A stretch of 42,258 nucleotides of DNA from Leptospiraceae bacterium (GTDB lineage: Bacteria; Spirochaetota; Leptospiria; Leptospirales; Leptonemataceae): the NCBI GenBank assembly GCA_020441005.1, contig JAGRNA010000005.1, positions 1-42,258 on the forward strand, written 5' to 3'. The first letter of the stretch is position 1; every line of letters begins with the position of its first letter. Of the stretch, positions 1 to 8,659 are shown piece by piece. Under the pieces are notes generated by a model. The model did not search any database. It saw only the letters and a program-made list of their open reading frames with translations, and was not told where the DNA came from. Both the position numbers and the translations under genes were made by a program.

Positions 1-2
1 TG

Positions 3-1577
3 GATCTGGACGGCTTCAAGCCGGTCAATGACAGCTGGGGGCATGACAGTGGCGACGCGCTATTGGTCAAAATGGCCCAGCGGCTAAAGGGCTGTCTACG
101 GATCGGCGATACAATTGCCCGTATTGGCGGCGATGAATTTGCAATGCTGTTACCTGATTTCGAAAACCAGGCTGAATGCGAAAATACTCTGCGACGTATC
201 CTGGCGGTAATCCGCCAGCCAATTCATGTGCATCATCAAATGGTCAGTCTTTCCGCCAGTATTGGCGTGTGCTTGCATCATGAGGGCACCGATGAACCGG
301 ACACTTTATTGCGCTACGCGGACCAGGCCATGTACCAAGCGAAGGAATCCGGTCGCAATCGTTTCTGCATATACGACGCTGACGCTGATCGCGGCAAGCA
401 GCATCTGCACATTTTTTTGCAAACTGTGTCGCAGGCCATCCAGAATGATGAGTTCGTGGTTTATTACCAGCCACGAGTGAATATGCGGTTGGGCATTTTG
501 ACCGGAGCCGAGGCTCTGGTCCGCTGGCAGCATCCCCTGCGCGGACTCTTGAGTCCGGCAGAATTCTTGCCCTTGATCGAAGATACAGACCTGATTATTG
601 AGCTGGGCTGGCTGGTCTTGCGCAAGGTCTTGCAACAAATGGATGCATGGCACCACAACCAGCTACCCCTGCGCCTGAGTGTAAATATCTCGGCCCGCCA
701 CCTGCAGGCCAATGATTTTATCGCCCGCTTGCAAGGCTTGTTACAGGAGTACAATCGGGTCAGCCCCTACTGGCTAGAACTGGAGATTGTGGAATCCGCA
801 GGCCTGGAAGACATGCAAGGTGTTTCGGATGTGATTCGGGCCTGTCAGCAAATGGGAGTCAGTTTTGCGCTGGATGATTTTGGAACAGGCTACTCTTCTT
901 TGACCTATTTGCGCTATTTGCCGGCCAATACGGTCAAGATAGATCGCAGCTTTGTCAAGGATATGCTGTGGGATCCGGACGATATGGCGATTGTGGAGTC
1001 CGTCATTAGCCTGGCGAACGCCTTCCGGCGCCTGATTGTAGCCGAGGGGGTGGAAAGCGTCGAGCATGGGCAGTTTCTAATCAGTCTGGGTTGCGAAGAA
1101 GCCCAGGGCTTTGAAATCGCACGTCCCATGCCAGCCGATGAAATACCGGGTTGGGCCAGCAACTGGAAAGCCGATCCGGTTTGGCTGCGCACGCAGCGCC
1201 ATCGTTGGTCGCGTGAAGACCTGAGCCTGCTAATTGCAGACAATGAACATCAAAAATGGATCCAGGCCCTGGAGCAATATGTGCAGAACCCGCAGTTGTA
1301 TCAGACACCGACCTTGAATACAAATAATTGTCGCTTTGGTATGTGGTTTAACGGAGTGGGCGAGTCCCGTTACGGACATTTCAATGAATTCCAGCAGCTA
1401 GGCATTTCGCACCGTAAACTGCATGAGCTTGGACATATCATTATTGAGCTGGCTGGATCGGACACCGCTGATCCGGATCAAATCGCCAGGCAAATCGCCG
1501 AATTGCATACGCTAAAAAACCAGCTTTCGCGCGAATTGTACGCCCTGCTGGAACTCTTGACCAGCGAACAAAGTTAG
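3..1577 (+). CDS. GGDEF-EAL diguanylate cyclase/phosphodiesterase with C-terminal CZB domain (5' truncated)
   Basis: The frame is open from the window edge, so the N-terminus (any sensor domain and the start of GGDEF) is missing. Counting from the methionine at 63, an intact GGDEF motif lies at residues 22-26. The EAL domain has EAL at 150-152, DDFGTGYSS near 271-279, the KIDRSFV segment near 292 and an AEGVE segment near 327, so both catalytic domains look active. Residues about 385-500 resemble a chemoreceptor zinc-binding (CZB) domain: His396, the CRFGMW motif with Cys423, and His450/His454 fit the 3His/1Cys zinc site. GGDEF domains make and EAL domains hydrolyse cyclic-di-GMP; CZB domains are known to sense zinc or hypochlorous acid. 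I infer a cytosolic redox- or zinc-tuned c-di-GMP enzyme. Its stop codon overlaps the stop of the converging acyltransferase gene by 3 bp. Confidence 0.93.
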   Translation, partial: DLDGFKPVNDSWGHDSGDALLVKMAQRLKGCLRIGDTIARIGGDEFAMLLPDFENQAECENTLRRILAVIRQPIHVHHQMVSLSASIGVCLHHEGTDEPDTLLRYADQAMYQAKESGRNRFCIYDADADRGKQHLHIFLQTVSQAIQNDEFVVYYQPRVNMRLGILTGAEALVRWQHPLRGLLSPAEFLPLIEDTDLIIELGWLVLRKVLQQMDAWHHNQLPLRLSVNISARHLQANDFIARLQGLLQEYNRVSPYWLELEIVESAGLEDMQGVSDVIRACQQMGVSFALDDFGTGYSSLTYLRYLPANTVKIDRSFVKDMLWDPDDMAIVESVISLANAFRRLIVAEGVESVEHGQFLISLGCEEAQGFEIARPMPADEIPGWASNWKADPVWLRTQRHRWSREDLSLLIADNEHQKWIQALEQYVQNPQLYQTPTLNTNNCRFGMWFNGVGESRYGHFNEFQQLGISHRKLHELGHIIIELAGSDTADPDQIARQIAELHTLKNQLSRELYALLELLTSEQS

Positions 1578-2710
1578 TTGTTCTTACGCATACCCAGCCC
1601 ATGCCGGGAAAGCAGCATGGGCCACCCGTAAAAGGGGGTATGATAAGCCAGTATGCCCGGGTGACTCCAAAGGGCCTTGAGGTAGCTGAGGTTGTCATGC
1701 GACATACTGGCCGTGGTATCGCGCAAGAATAAACGTTCATGCTCCTTAAATAGCAGCGGCCAACCGGATGGGAAAATATATAGAAACTGGTCCCGATTCT
1801 CTATCCAAATCTGCAGCAATTCTTCCACGGCAAAGGGATCCTTACCGTAATCCGCCACCGCCTGATCCAGATCGGTCTGTATACTCTCCTGGACTTTGAT
1901 TCGGATCTGGTTCAATTCACGCTGCCCCATTTGATCGTAGTCTGTCCCGGCGATCTCGCGCAAGGAGATCCGCCGTCCTTGCAGGTAGGTCAGGCGAGCC
2001 GGCAAGCCGAAGTAAAAAGACCAGGGAAACAGGGTGACCAGGGCTGTGATGGGCCCTACGGGCACAAAGGGAATGCCGACCTTTTGCGCCAGGCTATTCA
2101 AAAAGTCAGATTTATAGCCCATCGGGTTGATAAATTCACCATTGACTGTCAACACCGGCACAATGTCGGTTTTAAACTTAAGCGCCATCCGAATAAAGGA
2201 ATTCGAGAAGCGTTGCAATTGATAGCGCTTCTCGAAGCCCTTGCCTATTCCGGCGATTCCCTCCGGATAGATCAATACCGCCGCGCCCGGACGTTGCAGG
2301 AGTTCCTCGAAATTCCCCAGTGAGGCGTCCACACCGCCGGTCTTCTTCCAAAAATTGTCGATGAAATAGGGATTCATGATGCTCGTCAGGGAGAGCGCCG
2401 GCGCCACCAGAGCGCGACAGGCATCCTGCATTTCATAGCCTCGTTTGGCGTACAGACTGGCGCTGAACATAATGGCATCCCAGGGAAAGGACATGCCGCT
2501 GTGATTGCCGGCGTAGATCAGCGGTGTTCCGCTCGTAGCCGGAAAATCGGGCTCATCAAAGCCGATCAAACGCGGTCGAAAGTAATTGCGACCTAAAAAT
2601 TCGAGTACATTTTTGGACAGGCTGCGCGCGTATTCATGATCGAAATAACGGTCTATGGAATCTAATTTGGAAGCATCTAGCAGCTGTTGAATTCGTTTTA
2701 CGCGTGACAT
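1574..2710 (-). CDS. MGAT-like lysophospholipid/diacylglycerol acyltransferase (PlsC superfamily)
   Basis: The 378-residue protein has a glycerolipid acyltransferase core: an AGNHSG block (an NH.D-type active site, here with a longer HSGMSFPWD spacing), then YPEGIAGIGKGF, matching the PEG substrate-binding block, followed by a KFKTDIVPV segment. The HSG...PWD and PEG...KG arrangement is typical of the MGAT/DGAT-like LPLAT subfamily rather than classical PlsC. The likely role is transfer of a fatty acyl group onto a hydroxyl of a glycero- or glycolipid at the membrane. I chose ATG at 2710; a TTG 54 bp upstream extends the frame but adds an unlikely Cys-rich leader. It is the last gene of a six-gene minus-strand run, 79 bp after the glycosyltransferase, which suggests it finishes the lipid made there. 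The exact substrate cannot be read from sequence. Confidence 0.85.
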   Translation of the reverse strand: MSRVKRIQQLLDASKLDSIDRYFDHEYARSLSKNVLEFLGRNYFRPRLIGFDEPDFPATSGTPLIYAGNHSGMSFPWDAIMFSASLYAKRGYEMQDACRALVAPALSLTSIMNPYFIDNFWKKTGGVDASLGNFEELLQRPGAAVLIYPEGIAGIGKGFEKRYQLQRFSNSFIRMALKFKTDIVPVLTVNGEFINPMGYKSDFLNSLAQKVGIPFVPVGPITALVTLFPWSFYFGLPARLTYLQGRRISLREIAGTDYDQMGQRELNQIRIKVQESIQTDLDQAVADYGKDPFAVEELLQIWIENRDQFLYIFPSGWPLLFKEHERLFLRDTTASMSHDNLSYLKALWSHPGILAYHTPFYGWPMLLSRHGLGMRKNN

Positions 2711-2789
2711 GGAACCGACCGTACTCTGCTCGCAGCAGGCAGCAGTGCGCCATGCTGCTTGCAAGCTGATCAGAAATCGAGTAAAAAAA

Positions 2790-4091
2790 TCAGGTCGCAG
2801 CGTCTAAATCGGTGAAATCATCATTCGCCCGCACTAGATAGCGCCGACGACGCCAATAGATCACATTCGAAAAGAGAGCCTGCTGCAGATGCAGGATTTG
2901 CAACAGCTCGGATAACTCCGAAAGCAGCGGGCGATAGCGAATCCGCCGATCCAGACGAAGCTGCAAGCTGACAATCCAGATCACCCGCAAGACCAGCACA
3001 GTTCCGAGCAACCAAATTCCCCACAGTAGATGCGATCCGGCAAACAACAGCGCTCCGATCACTGTGACACCAAGCAAGATTGGCGGCAATCCTTGTAAAA
3101 ACCAAATGACAGCTTGCATGCCGAAGCTTTCCTTTTTTAATAGCAAAATGGCAAAGCAAAACCAGCGTTGCATTTGCCTGCGATACTGCTTGCAGCCAGT
3201 CAAACTGGTTTGAATATATTGCACCAAGGGCAGCTGCTGAATGCGGCCCGCATGCGGACCATGGCGTTTCAGCCAATCACTGACCGCCAGATCATCTGTC
3301 AGATGACTAAGCAAGGGCTCAAAATTACACAGGGCTCGCAGACTAGCCTGGCTGAGGGCATAGCACATGCCGTTAATGCTGATTGGCGGCAGCAATGGCG
3401 CCAGCGGCAGATAGGTCAGAGCGGCATTGTTGTTCACAAATTGGGCCAACAGGCGCGTAGCCAGACGGCCATCGGTCCGGTAGACAGGCAATCCGGTAAC
3501 GAGTGCATGTTGGGACAAGCCGGCTTGCAGGGCTTGCCGAGTGCGATCCGGCAGCAAGGTATCATCATCAAGGACAATCAGACATTCGGTCGAATAGAAC
3601 TGGCGGGCAAAATGCAGCTTGAACAGCTTGGGATTGGTGCCATTGGGACAAGGCGGACAAATCACGATGCGCAACTCTGCTTTTCCTTGCCCGCCGGAGC
3701 CATCAGATTGCTGCTCGAGTCGCGCTCGTTCGCGTTCTTGAATAAATGCGGTAATGCGCCGACCTTCCGCATCATCCTCATCCACCAGCCATAGAAAGCG
3801 GCAGTGCGGGTTCGACCTGATGTTAGCCTGCAAGGTTTCGGACAGCAAAGGGTCGCCACTCAGTATGGCTTGCACAATGGTCACCTGCGACGGGTCGCTG
3901 TATGCTCTGGTCGCCGTTGCAATGCTATTTTGGCGGGAGGCCGCGGTGCTGAGATCAGAGTCTGACTGCAAGCGTGCAAGCATGGGCTGATACTGCCGTT
4001 CGTACAGATTGATATAGTAAAAAGCGAGCGCAGTTTTTCCCAGTGATATGCAAACATAGGCCAGCGCACAAATCAAGACCAGTTGCATCAT
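2790..4091 (-). CDS. Membrane glycosyltransferase, family 2/21 (ceramide glucosyltransferase-like)
   Basis: 433 residues. An N-terminal membrane helix (about 1-25) precedes a GT-A domain with a DDD metal motif at 175-177, a TDD...D block at 265-267 corresponding to the D3 acceptor motif, and Q-x-Q-R-W at 306-310 following RR. Two or more hydrophobic helices follow (about 315-375). The D/D/D/(Q/R)xxRW order is that of GT21 ceramide glucosyltransferases and HpnI-type enzymes, so a sugar is probably transferred from a nucleotide donor to a lipid at the cytoplasmic face. ATG at 4091 is chosen because AGGGGGA lies 5 bases upstream and the start is 1 base after the stop of the preceding gene; the longer frame would run back into that gene. 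Translational coupling to the upstream reductase is therefore likely. The lipid acceptor is unknown. Confidence 0.86.
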   Translation of the reverse strand: MMQLVLICALAYVCISLGKTALAFYYINLYERQYQPMLARLQSDSDLSTAASRQNSIATATRAYSDPSQVTIVQAILSGDPLLSETLQANIRSNPHCRFLWLVDEDDAEGRRITAFIQERERARLEQQSDGSGGQGKAELRIVICPPCPNGTNPKLFKLHFARQFYSTECLIVLDDDTLLPDRTRQALQAGLSQHALVTGLPVYRTDGRLATRLLAQFVNNNAALTYLPLAPLLPPISINGMCYALSQASLRALCNFEPLLSHLTDDLAVSDWLKRHGPHAGRIQQLPLVQYIQTSLTGCKQYRRQMQRWFCFAILLLKKESFGMQAVIWFLQGLPPILLGVTVIGALLFAGSHLLWGIWLLGTVLVLRVIWIVSLQLRLDRRIRYRPLLSELSELLQILHLQQALFSNVIYWRRRRYLVRANDDFTDLDAAT

Positions 4092-4092
4092 G

Positions 4093-5073
4093 TCATTCCC
4101 CCTGCCTGCGTTGCCATTCCAGGAAGGCGGCGACCCCGTCCGCGATGCTGACACGCGGTGGCCCTAGATCCCGAATGGCCTTATCGACCAGAAAGGTCTT
4201 GGAAAGACCAAATACCTGCACGCCAAAGCGGGTCACTGGCGGTTCGCTTTGGATGCCCAATGTGCGGTAGACGCCTTCGATCAGACTGGCAGCCCATAAG
4301 GCCTGGCGATACGAAACTCGCCGCGTTGGCAGGGGCAGACCCAGCCGTTCAAAGATTGCGCACACAAAAGCGATGATCGGCACTGATTCATTATTGGTCA
4401 GATTATAATCGCCCTCTATCCCGGGCTGGACGGCCGCCGTGTAGATGTATTCGATCAGATTATCAATATAGATCAGGTCCCCGCGGGCTTGTGGATCGGG
4501 TCTGGTAATCAGCGGTAGTTTGCCCTGGCGCGCTGCAGTCAGCATGCGCGGAAACAAAACGGTGTCGCCCGGACCAAAGACAGCCCGGGGGCGCAGGATC
4601 GCCGAGCGACCAGTCCATTGCCGAACAAGCATTTCACCCTCAAATTTTGTGCGCGCATAATGATTGATGAATTCGGGCCCAATGGGCGATTCTTCTGTCA
4701 AATCGAATTGATCGCGGTTCGTGTAATAGACCGAGCTGGAAGATATGTACACCAGCTTTGGGACCCCGACCGCCTGGCAAAACTCAATCACATTTTGAGT
4801 CGCCTTGACATTATCAGCCCTGAATTCTGCCAGCGAGCCCCACGGAGAAGCTTTCGCAGCGGCATGCACCACTACATCGATCCCGCCCGCCGATGCAATT
4901 GCTGCTGGCATTGCCTCGCGCAAATTGTGTTGCACGTAGCGTACGTCTGGCGGCAGACTCGCTGGTCGCGCTCGGCGGCCCAACCCGATCAGCTCGAGTC
5001 CGTCCTGGCCGGAATAACGGCGCACAAAAGCGCCGCCCACAAACCCGGACGCGCCGGTCACCAACATCCGCAT
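4093..5073 (-). CDS. NAD(P)-dependent epimerase/dehydratase, extended SDR (3-beta-HSD/OleD-like)
   Basis: 326 residues. The N-terminus has the Rossmann signature TGASGFVG at 6-13. A Ser-rich strand at 111-114 and Y139-x-x-x-K143 provide the SDR catalytic triad. Sequence style (KASPWG near 74-79, PRAVFGPGD about 160-168) matches the 3-beta-hydroxysteroid dehydrogenase/epimerase group, which includes the ketoreductase OleD of olefin biosynthesis. In this context a ketone reductase acting on the beta-keto product of the upstream synthase is attractive, but a sugar epimerase serving the adjacent glycosyltransferase is equally compatible. It starts 36 bp after the adenylating enzyme and ends 1 bp before the glycosyltransferase, clearly within one transcription unit. 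Confidence 0.87.
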   Translation of the reverse strand: MRMLVTGASGFVGGAFVRRYSGQDGLELIGLGRRARPASLPPDVRYVQHNLREAMPAAIASAGGIDVVVHAAAKASPWGSLAEFRADNVKATQNVIEFCQAVGVPKLVYISSSSVYYTNRDQFDLTEESPIGPEFINHYARTKFEGEMLVRQWTGRSAILRPRAVFGPGDTVLFPRMLTAARQGKLPLITRPDPQARGDLIYIDNLIEYIYTAAVQPGIEGDYNLTNNESVPIIAFVCAIFERLGLPLPTRRVSYRQALWAASLIEGVYRTLGIQSEPPVTRFGVQVFGLSKTFLVDKAIRDLGPPRVSIADGVAAFLEWQRRQGE

Positions 5074-5109
5074 GCGGCCACTGTACCGGGCCAGCGCTCT
5101 TTGGCAAGA

Positions 5110-6516
5110 TTAGATTCGGTCGACCGCTTTGATCAAGCTGCGTATACGAATCTGCTTGGCGCCTGGTTCTCTTGCTTGCCAGGCCTGGATGACAATTGGC
5201 GGGCACATCAGCTGCAATTGTTTCAGGCGTTGTTGCCAGTCCTTCCGGATGCGGGCAACAACCTGGTCCGATTGGGCCGTTGTCGGCAGATCTAGCTGCA
5301 ACACAAGCCGATCGGCGTATTGAGTAATTTGATAATCGCGAATCACTGCAGCGCTGCTATACATCAACTGGCGCACAGAATCCGGAAACAAGGGTTGCCA
5401 TGCAGAAGCATCGCCAGGCGCACCTGGGCCACCGGATGAATCCCGGGCGGCGCTGCGTTGGAAATAGAGCACCTCATCAGCGCGACCCACCACCTGCTTG
5501 ATGCGCAAACGGCTCGTTTGACACGGACAGGGTCGCGGATCTATTTCCAGAATATCATCCAGTCGGTAGCGGATGAAAGCCTGGCTGCTGCGACTAAAAT
5601 CGGTCAAAACAGGATGAAAGCGACGCTCATCCAGCCATTCCTTTTCAAAATAGATAAAATCCTCGTTTAAATGCAAATTACCAGACTGGCAGCTGATACC
5701 CAGCAAGCCCTCCGTGCATTGATAAATTTCTTGCGGCCGGACACCAAAACGTTTTTCAATAGCAAGACGATCAGCGGCCGGCAATACCTCGGCTGCGTTA
5801 AAGATTTGACGCAGCGCACGCAATGCCAAAAGACCGTCACTCTCTTTGGATAACCAGACCAGTACGCTGGCTGGTGCGACCAGGATATGCGGCTGAAACT
5901 GTTGCAAACGCTCCCGCAGCTGCTGCGGCTCAGCCAGTAAATCAAACCAGGCGAACTGTAGTCGACGACTGCCCAGACCTTCATATAAATTGCTGTTGGC
6001 CCGCAAAAAAAGGGCGATGCGCAGCGGTTGAAGCCAGGGAAGCAAGAGCTGACGCAGGGATATCGAATCCAGGCCGCGTGCCAGGATTACCGCTGCCCAG
6101 GTCAATCGTTCCACCGGACTGACCAAAAACAGCCCGGGTTTCCCGGAAGTGCCGCTCGATAAACCGATTGTCAACGACTGCAGCTGGGGCCGAAAATCCC
6201 GCTCCGCTTCCGCACGGCGCGCGATTCCAAGAGCGCTCTGACGATCGAGTCCAATCGCATTCAAGGCGCTGAATTCGGCTTGCATAACAGCCTTGTTGAT
6301 TGGAGGCCAGTCTTGCAGCAACCCGGCCGGATCGCCATTTGGTATCGGGCTAAAGTGGTGGGCTGATTTGGGGCCGGCCTGGTTGCGATAAAATTGAAAC
6401 CGAATCCTGGCCTGGCGCAGAAACTGCCGCAGACGGCGGTACTGCCAACGCTGCAGGCTGGATCTTAGCTTGAAACGCTGCAGCCAGCGCGTACGCCCAA
6501 AAATCCAGACCGCCAT
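5110..6516 (-). CDS. F390-synthetase-related adenylate-forming enzyme
   Basis: 468 residues from ATG 6516; a TTG start at 6567 would add 17 residues and overlap the upstream gene. No good ribosome-binding site is seen at either. The AMP-binding P-loop SSGTSGKPG lies at about 120-128 and YQCTEG (adenine/acyl pocket block) at about 265-270. A Y-R-L-D-D-I-L segment leading to PRPCPC is typical of the phenylacetate-CoA ligase/coenzyme F390 synthetase/CapK branch of the ANL superfamily. It presumably activates a carboxylate as acyl-adenylate; whether the acceptor is CoA, an amine or internal (as in beta-lactone synthetase OleC) is unknown. Its position between a hydrolase and a reductase, 17 bp after the hydrolase stop, marks it as a core gene of the cluster. 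Confidence 0.85.
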   Translation of the reverse strand: MAVWIFGRTRWLQRFKLRSSLQRWQYRRLRQFLRQARIRFQFYRNQAGPKSAHHFSPIPNGDPAGLLQDWPPINKAVMQAEFSALNAIGLDRQSALGIARRAEAERDFRPQLQSLTIGLSSGTSGKPGLFLVSPVERLTWAAVILARGLDSISLRQLLLPWLQPLRIALFLRANSNLYEGLGSRRLQFAWFDLLAEPQQLRERLQQFQPHILVAPASVLVWLSKESDGLLALRALRQIFNAAEVLPAADRLAIEKRFGVRPQEIYQCTEGLLGISCQSGNLHLNEDFIYFEKEWLDERRFHPVLTDFSRSSQAFIRYRLDDILEIDPRPCPCQTSRLRIKQVVGRADEVLYFQRSAARDSSGGPGAPGDASAWQPLFPDSVRQLMYSSAAVIRDYQITQYADRLVLQLDLPTTAQSDQVVARIRKDWQQRLKQLQLMCPPIVIQAWQAREPGAKQIRIRSLIKAVDRI

Positions 6517-6533
6517 CAAAGCATGGCGCAGTT

Positions 6534-7415
6534 TCAGGCAAACAGCTCCTGCCAGGTAGCCAGGCAATGCGAAGGGATCAGGTGTGGTGCAGCAGGTTCA
6601 GAAAGCAGTTGGGCCAGTTGGTCAAAGGTTTGATCATAGCGCCGACGATTGTCGAAGACCAGACTGGTGATTGCCATCGGTTTGCGATCCTCTTGTAGCG
6701 CCCGCCGGCTCCAGGCGGCGTCGCCAATCAGGAAGAATGATCCTAGGCGTTCATCACAACCAACCAAACCAAGCTGGCTGCGGGTATGACCCGGCAAATC
6801 AATGCCAAGCAGGCTTTGATCCCCCAACAGATCATAAGCCTGCTGAAAGGGATGCAAGCGGGGACCGGGATCCAGAACAGCACAATCCTCGACAAACTCC
6901 AGGCGTTCATCCAGATCCAGGGGCAAGAGTTCCTGTAAAAAAGCGCGTTGTAAGCGTTGCAGGCGCCCCATGCGGCGCACAGTTTGCACCTCAGCGCGCA
7001 TGGCCAGCAGACGAGCCCTGGGAAAATCACGCAACCCGGCAATATGGTCGGCGTGAAAGTGGGAGATACAGATCGTATCAATATCACTGGCTTGAATACC
7101 GCGGTCCGCTAGCTGACGCAGCAAGGTTTCCTCGGGTTTCAGATGAACTGGAGTCACCCGAGCGTACAAACACTCGGGCAGCTTGCGCGTGGCCCTGAAA
7201 AAATGCTCGGCGTAACCGGTATCGTACAACAGGTAGCCCCGCGACGGATGGCGGATCAATCCCACCAGCGCCGGAAACTCGACTGAACGCAGGCTGCCGC
7301 CGCGCATGGCGACACACTCCGGATGATTACAATAACCAACTCGCAGGACCTCGAGGGAAACCCTGGTTTCTTGCCGGCGCGGCTGTGCGGCGGGTGGCTC
7401 TTGTACTACTTGCAT
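6534..7415 (-). CDS. Metallo-beta-lactamase-fold hydrolase
   Basis: 293 residues. The di-zinc motif H119-F-H121-A-D123-H124 is present, with H210 in LPGHT, the bridging D232 in LIGDAAW and a final H283 in IPSHC, so all metal ligands of the MBL fold are intact. The layout resembles the N-acyl-homoserine-lactone lactonase/glyoxalase II branch: a YDTGYAE strand near 64, then the HxHxDH loop. No signal peptide is seen. It lies 20 bp after the FabH-like gene and 17 bp before the ligase start. I infer a thioesterase or lactone/ester hydrolase serving the pathway, the position that OleB (an alpha/beta hydrolase) occupies in ole clusters. ATG at 7415 has no clear ribosome-binding site, so coupling to the upstream gene is plausible. 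Confidence 0.88.
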   Translation of the reverse strand: MQVVQEPPAAQPRRQETRVSLEVLRVGYCNHPECVAMRGGSLRSVEFPALVGLIRHPSRGYLLYDTGYAEHFFRATRKLPECLYARVTPVHLKPEETLLRQLADRGIQASDIDTICISHFHADHIAGLRDFPRARLLAMRAEVQTVRRMGRLQRLQRAFLQELLPLDLDERLEFVEDCAVLDPGPRLHPFQQAYDLLGDQSLLGIDLPGHTRSQLGLVGCDERLGSFFLIGDAAWSRRALQEDRKPMAITSLVFDNRRRYDQTFDQLAQLLSEPAAPHLIPSHCLATWQELFA

Positions 7416-7435
7416 TGAATTGACAATATAATAAA

Positions 7436-8428
7436 TTAGTATACTAAAATCATGCCGCCGATCGTCAGACCCGCACCCGTACCCAGCAGCATGATCTTGT
7501 TGCCGCGCTGAATTCCGTAGTTTTGCAGACCGTGGTGCAGGGCCGTGGGCAGCGATGCCCCGACTTGATTACCGTGTTCTGCAAAAATATCGACACATTT
7601 GTCCCTGGAAATCTGCAAGCGTTCCATCATGTGATCCAGGGCCAGACGGCTGGCTTGATGGGGCACAACCAGATCAATCTCATCCAGGCTGCAGCCGGCG
7701 TCTGCCAGCAGTTGCTCCACAAATGCGGGCATCTCACGGGTTGCCAAAGCAAAAACAGCACGTCCGTTCATGCCGAAGAAGGCTTCGCTATTGGAACCCG
7801 GCACCCGCCGATGATAGCGCGTCCCGCCGGCATTAATGTGGCAATAGTCAACTCCCGCCGAAATGGTGATACTGTTCGCCGCCAGAATGGCGCTACCAGA
7901 GTCCTGGGGAGCAGCGCGGACTACGACGGCCGCCCCTCCGTCCCCGAAGATGCCGTTCTCGCGCAAGTTGCGATAATCGACTGTGAACGTCGAGATATCC
8001 GCGGATACCAGCATGACATTCTGAAAACGACCGGCCCCAATCGCATAGCTAATGATATCCAGTGCACTCAAAAACGACAGGCAGCTGGCCCCCATGTCCA
8101 TGGTCATGGTGCGATGTTGCAGCAAACCCAATTCTGCGTGAATCATGGCCGCATTATAGGGCAATGCCTTGTCCATAGTGGCGGACGCAGCCACCAGACA
8201 ATCAATGTCAGCCCACTGCAAGCGGGCGGCCTGCAATGCTGCCTGGCAAGCCGTTGCGGCTAACTGGGCAGCGGTTTCGGTATCGCTTTGATAACGCTGC
8301 CTGATGCCGGTAATTCTTTCGCTCTCACCGGCCATTAAACCCAGTCGTTCATCCAATTGCGACGCCCTGAGCAGCTGGCTCGGGCTGGCTACCGCTGTGG
8401 AACAAATCTGCAGGGGTCTTGGTGTCAT
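7436..8428 (-). CDS. 3-oxoacyl-ACP synthase III-like condensing enzyme (FabH/OleA superfamily)
   Basis: 330 residues from ATG 8428. The thiolase-fold Cys-His-Asn triad is intact: Cys116 in MGASCLSF, His257 in VPHQAS and Asn287 in HGNQVGAS. An in-frame ATG at 8464 would add 12 residues; 8428 is preferred because it puts the active Cys near its usual position (112 in E. coli FabH). FabH enzymes condense an acyl thioester with malonyl-ACP; OleA-type relatives perform head-to-head Claisen condensation of two acyl-CoAs. This protein is first in a run of six lipid-type genes with no acyl-carrier gene nearby, so a secondary-metabolism role is more likely than housekeeping FabH. That is inference; substrate preference cannot be read here. 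Confidence 0.88.
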   Translation of the reverse strand: MTPRPLQICSTAVASPSQLLRASQLDERLGLMAGESERITGIRQRYQSDTETAAQLAATACQAALQAARLQWADIDCLVAASATMDKALPYNAAMIHAELGLLQHRTMTMDMGASCLSFLSALDIISYAIGAGRFQNVMLVSADISTFTVDYRNLRENGIFGDGGAAVVVRAAPQDSGSAILAANSITISAGVDYCHINAGGTRYHRRVPGSNSEAFFGMNGRAVFALATREMPAFVEQLLADAGCSLDEIDLVVPHQASRLALDHMMERLQISRDKCVDIFAEHGNQVGASLPTALHHGLQNYGIQRGNKIMLLGTGAGLTIGGMILVY

Positions 8429-8572
8429 AGCGTGGGACTTTTTCCCCGCAGGGCCGGATTCCATCCTTGCTGTTGTAACTGCGTCATCTCATACCGGTCC
8501 GACCGGGCTGCATCCAGGCAGATGTCTGCATCGATTGAAACTAATCAGTCTAAAACCATGCCTGAGACAACC

Positions 8573-8601
8573 ATAAAAACATAGAATTTCTACCTTGTCA
8601 A
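8573..8601 (-). promoter_or_regulatory. Putative sigma-70 promoter of the FabH-like gene cluster
   Basis: On the minus strand, TTGACA (8601-8596), a 17-bp spacer and TTTTAT (8578-8573) fit a sigma-70 promoter, giving a leader of about 140 bases before the FabH-like gene. The -35 box overlaps the -35 of a plus-strand promoter. Confidence 0.45.
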
Positions 8602-8622
8602 TCCAGGTCGCATGCTTATACC
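8595..8622 (+). promoter_or_regulatory. Putative sigma-70 promoter of the chemoreceptor gene
   Basis: TTGTCA (8595-8600), a 16-bp spacer and TATACC (8617-8622) precede the chemoreceptor ATG by about 37 bases. The -35 hexamer is almost coincident with the minus-strand -35 (8596-8601), so the two promoters would compete for RNA polymerase. Confidence 0.4.
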
Positions 8623-8659
8623 GGACGATATTTAAGAAGCCACCCAGGGCGGGCATCGT

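Noticed and set aside
1574-8428. Direct assignment of the cluster as oleABCD olefin synthesis
   Set aside because: The hydrolase is an MBL protein, the ligase belongs to the F390-synthetase-like branch, and a GT and an acyltransferase are added, so only the general logic is shared.
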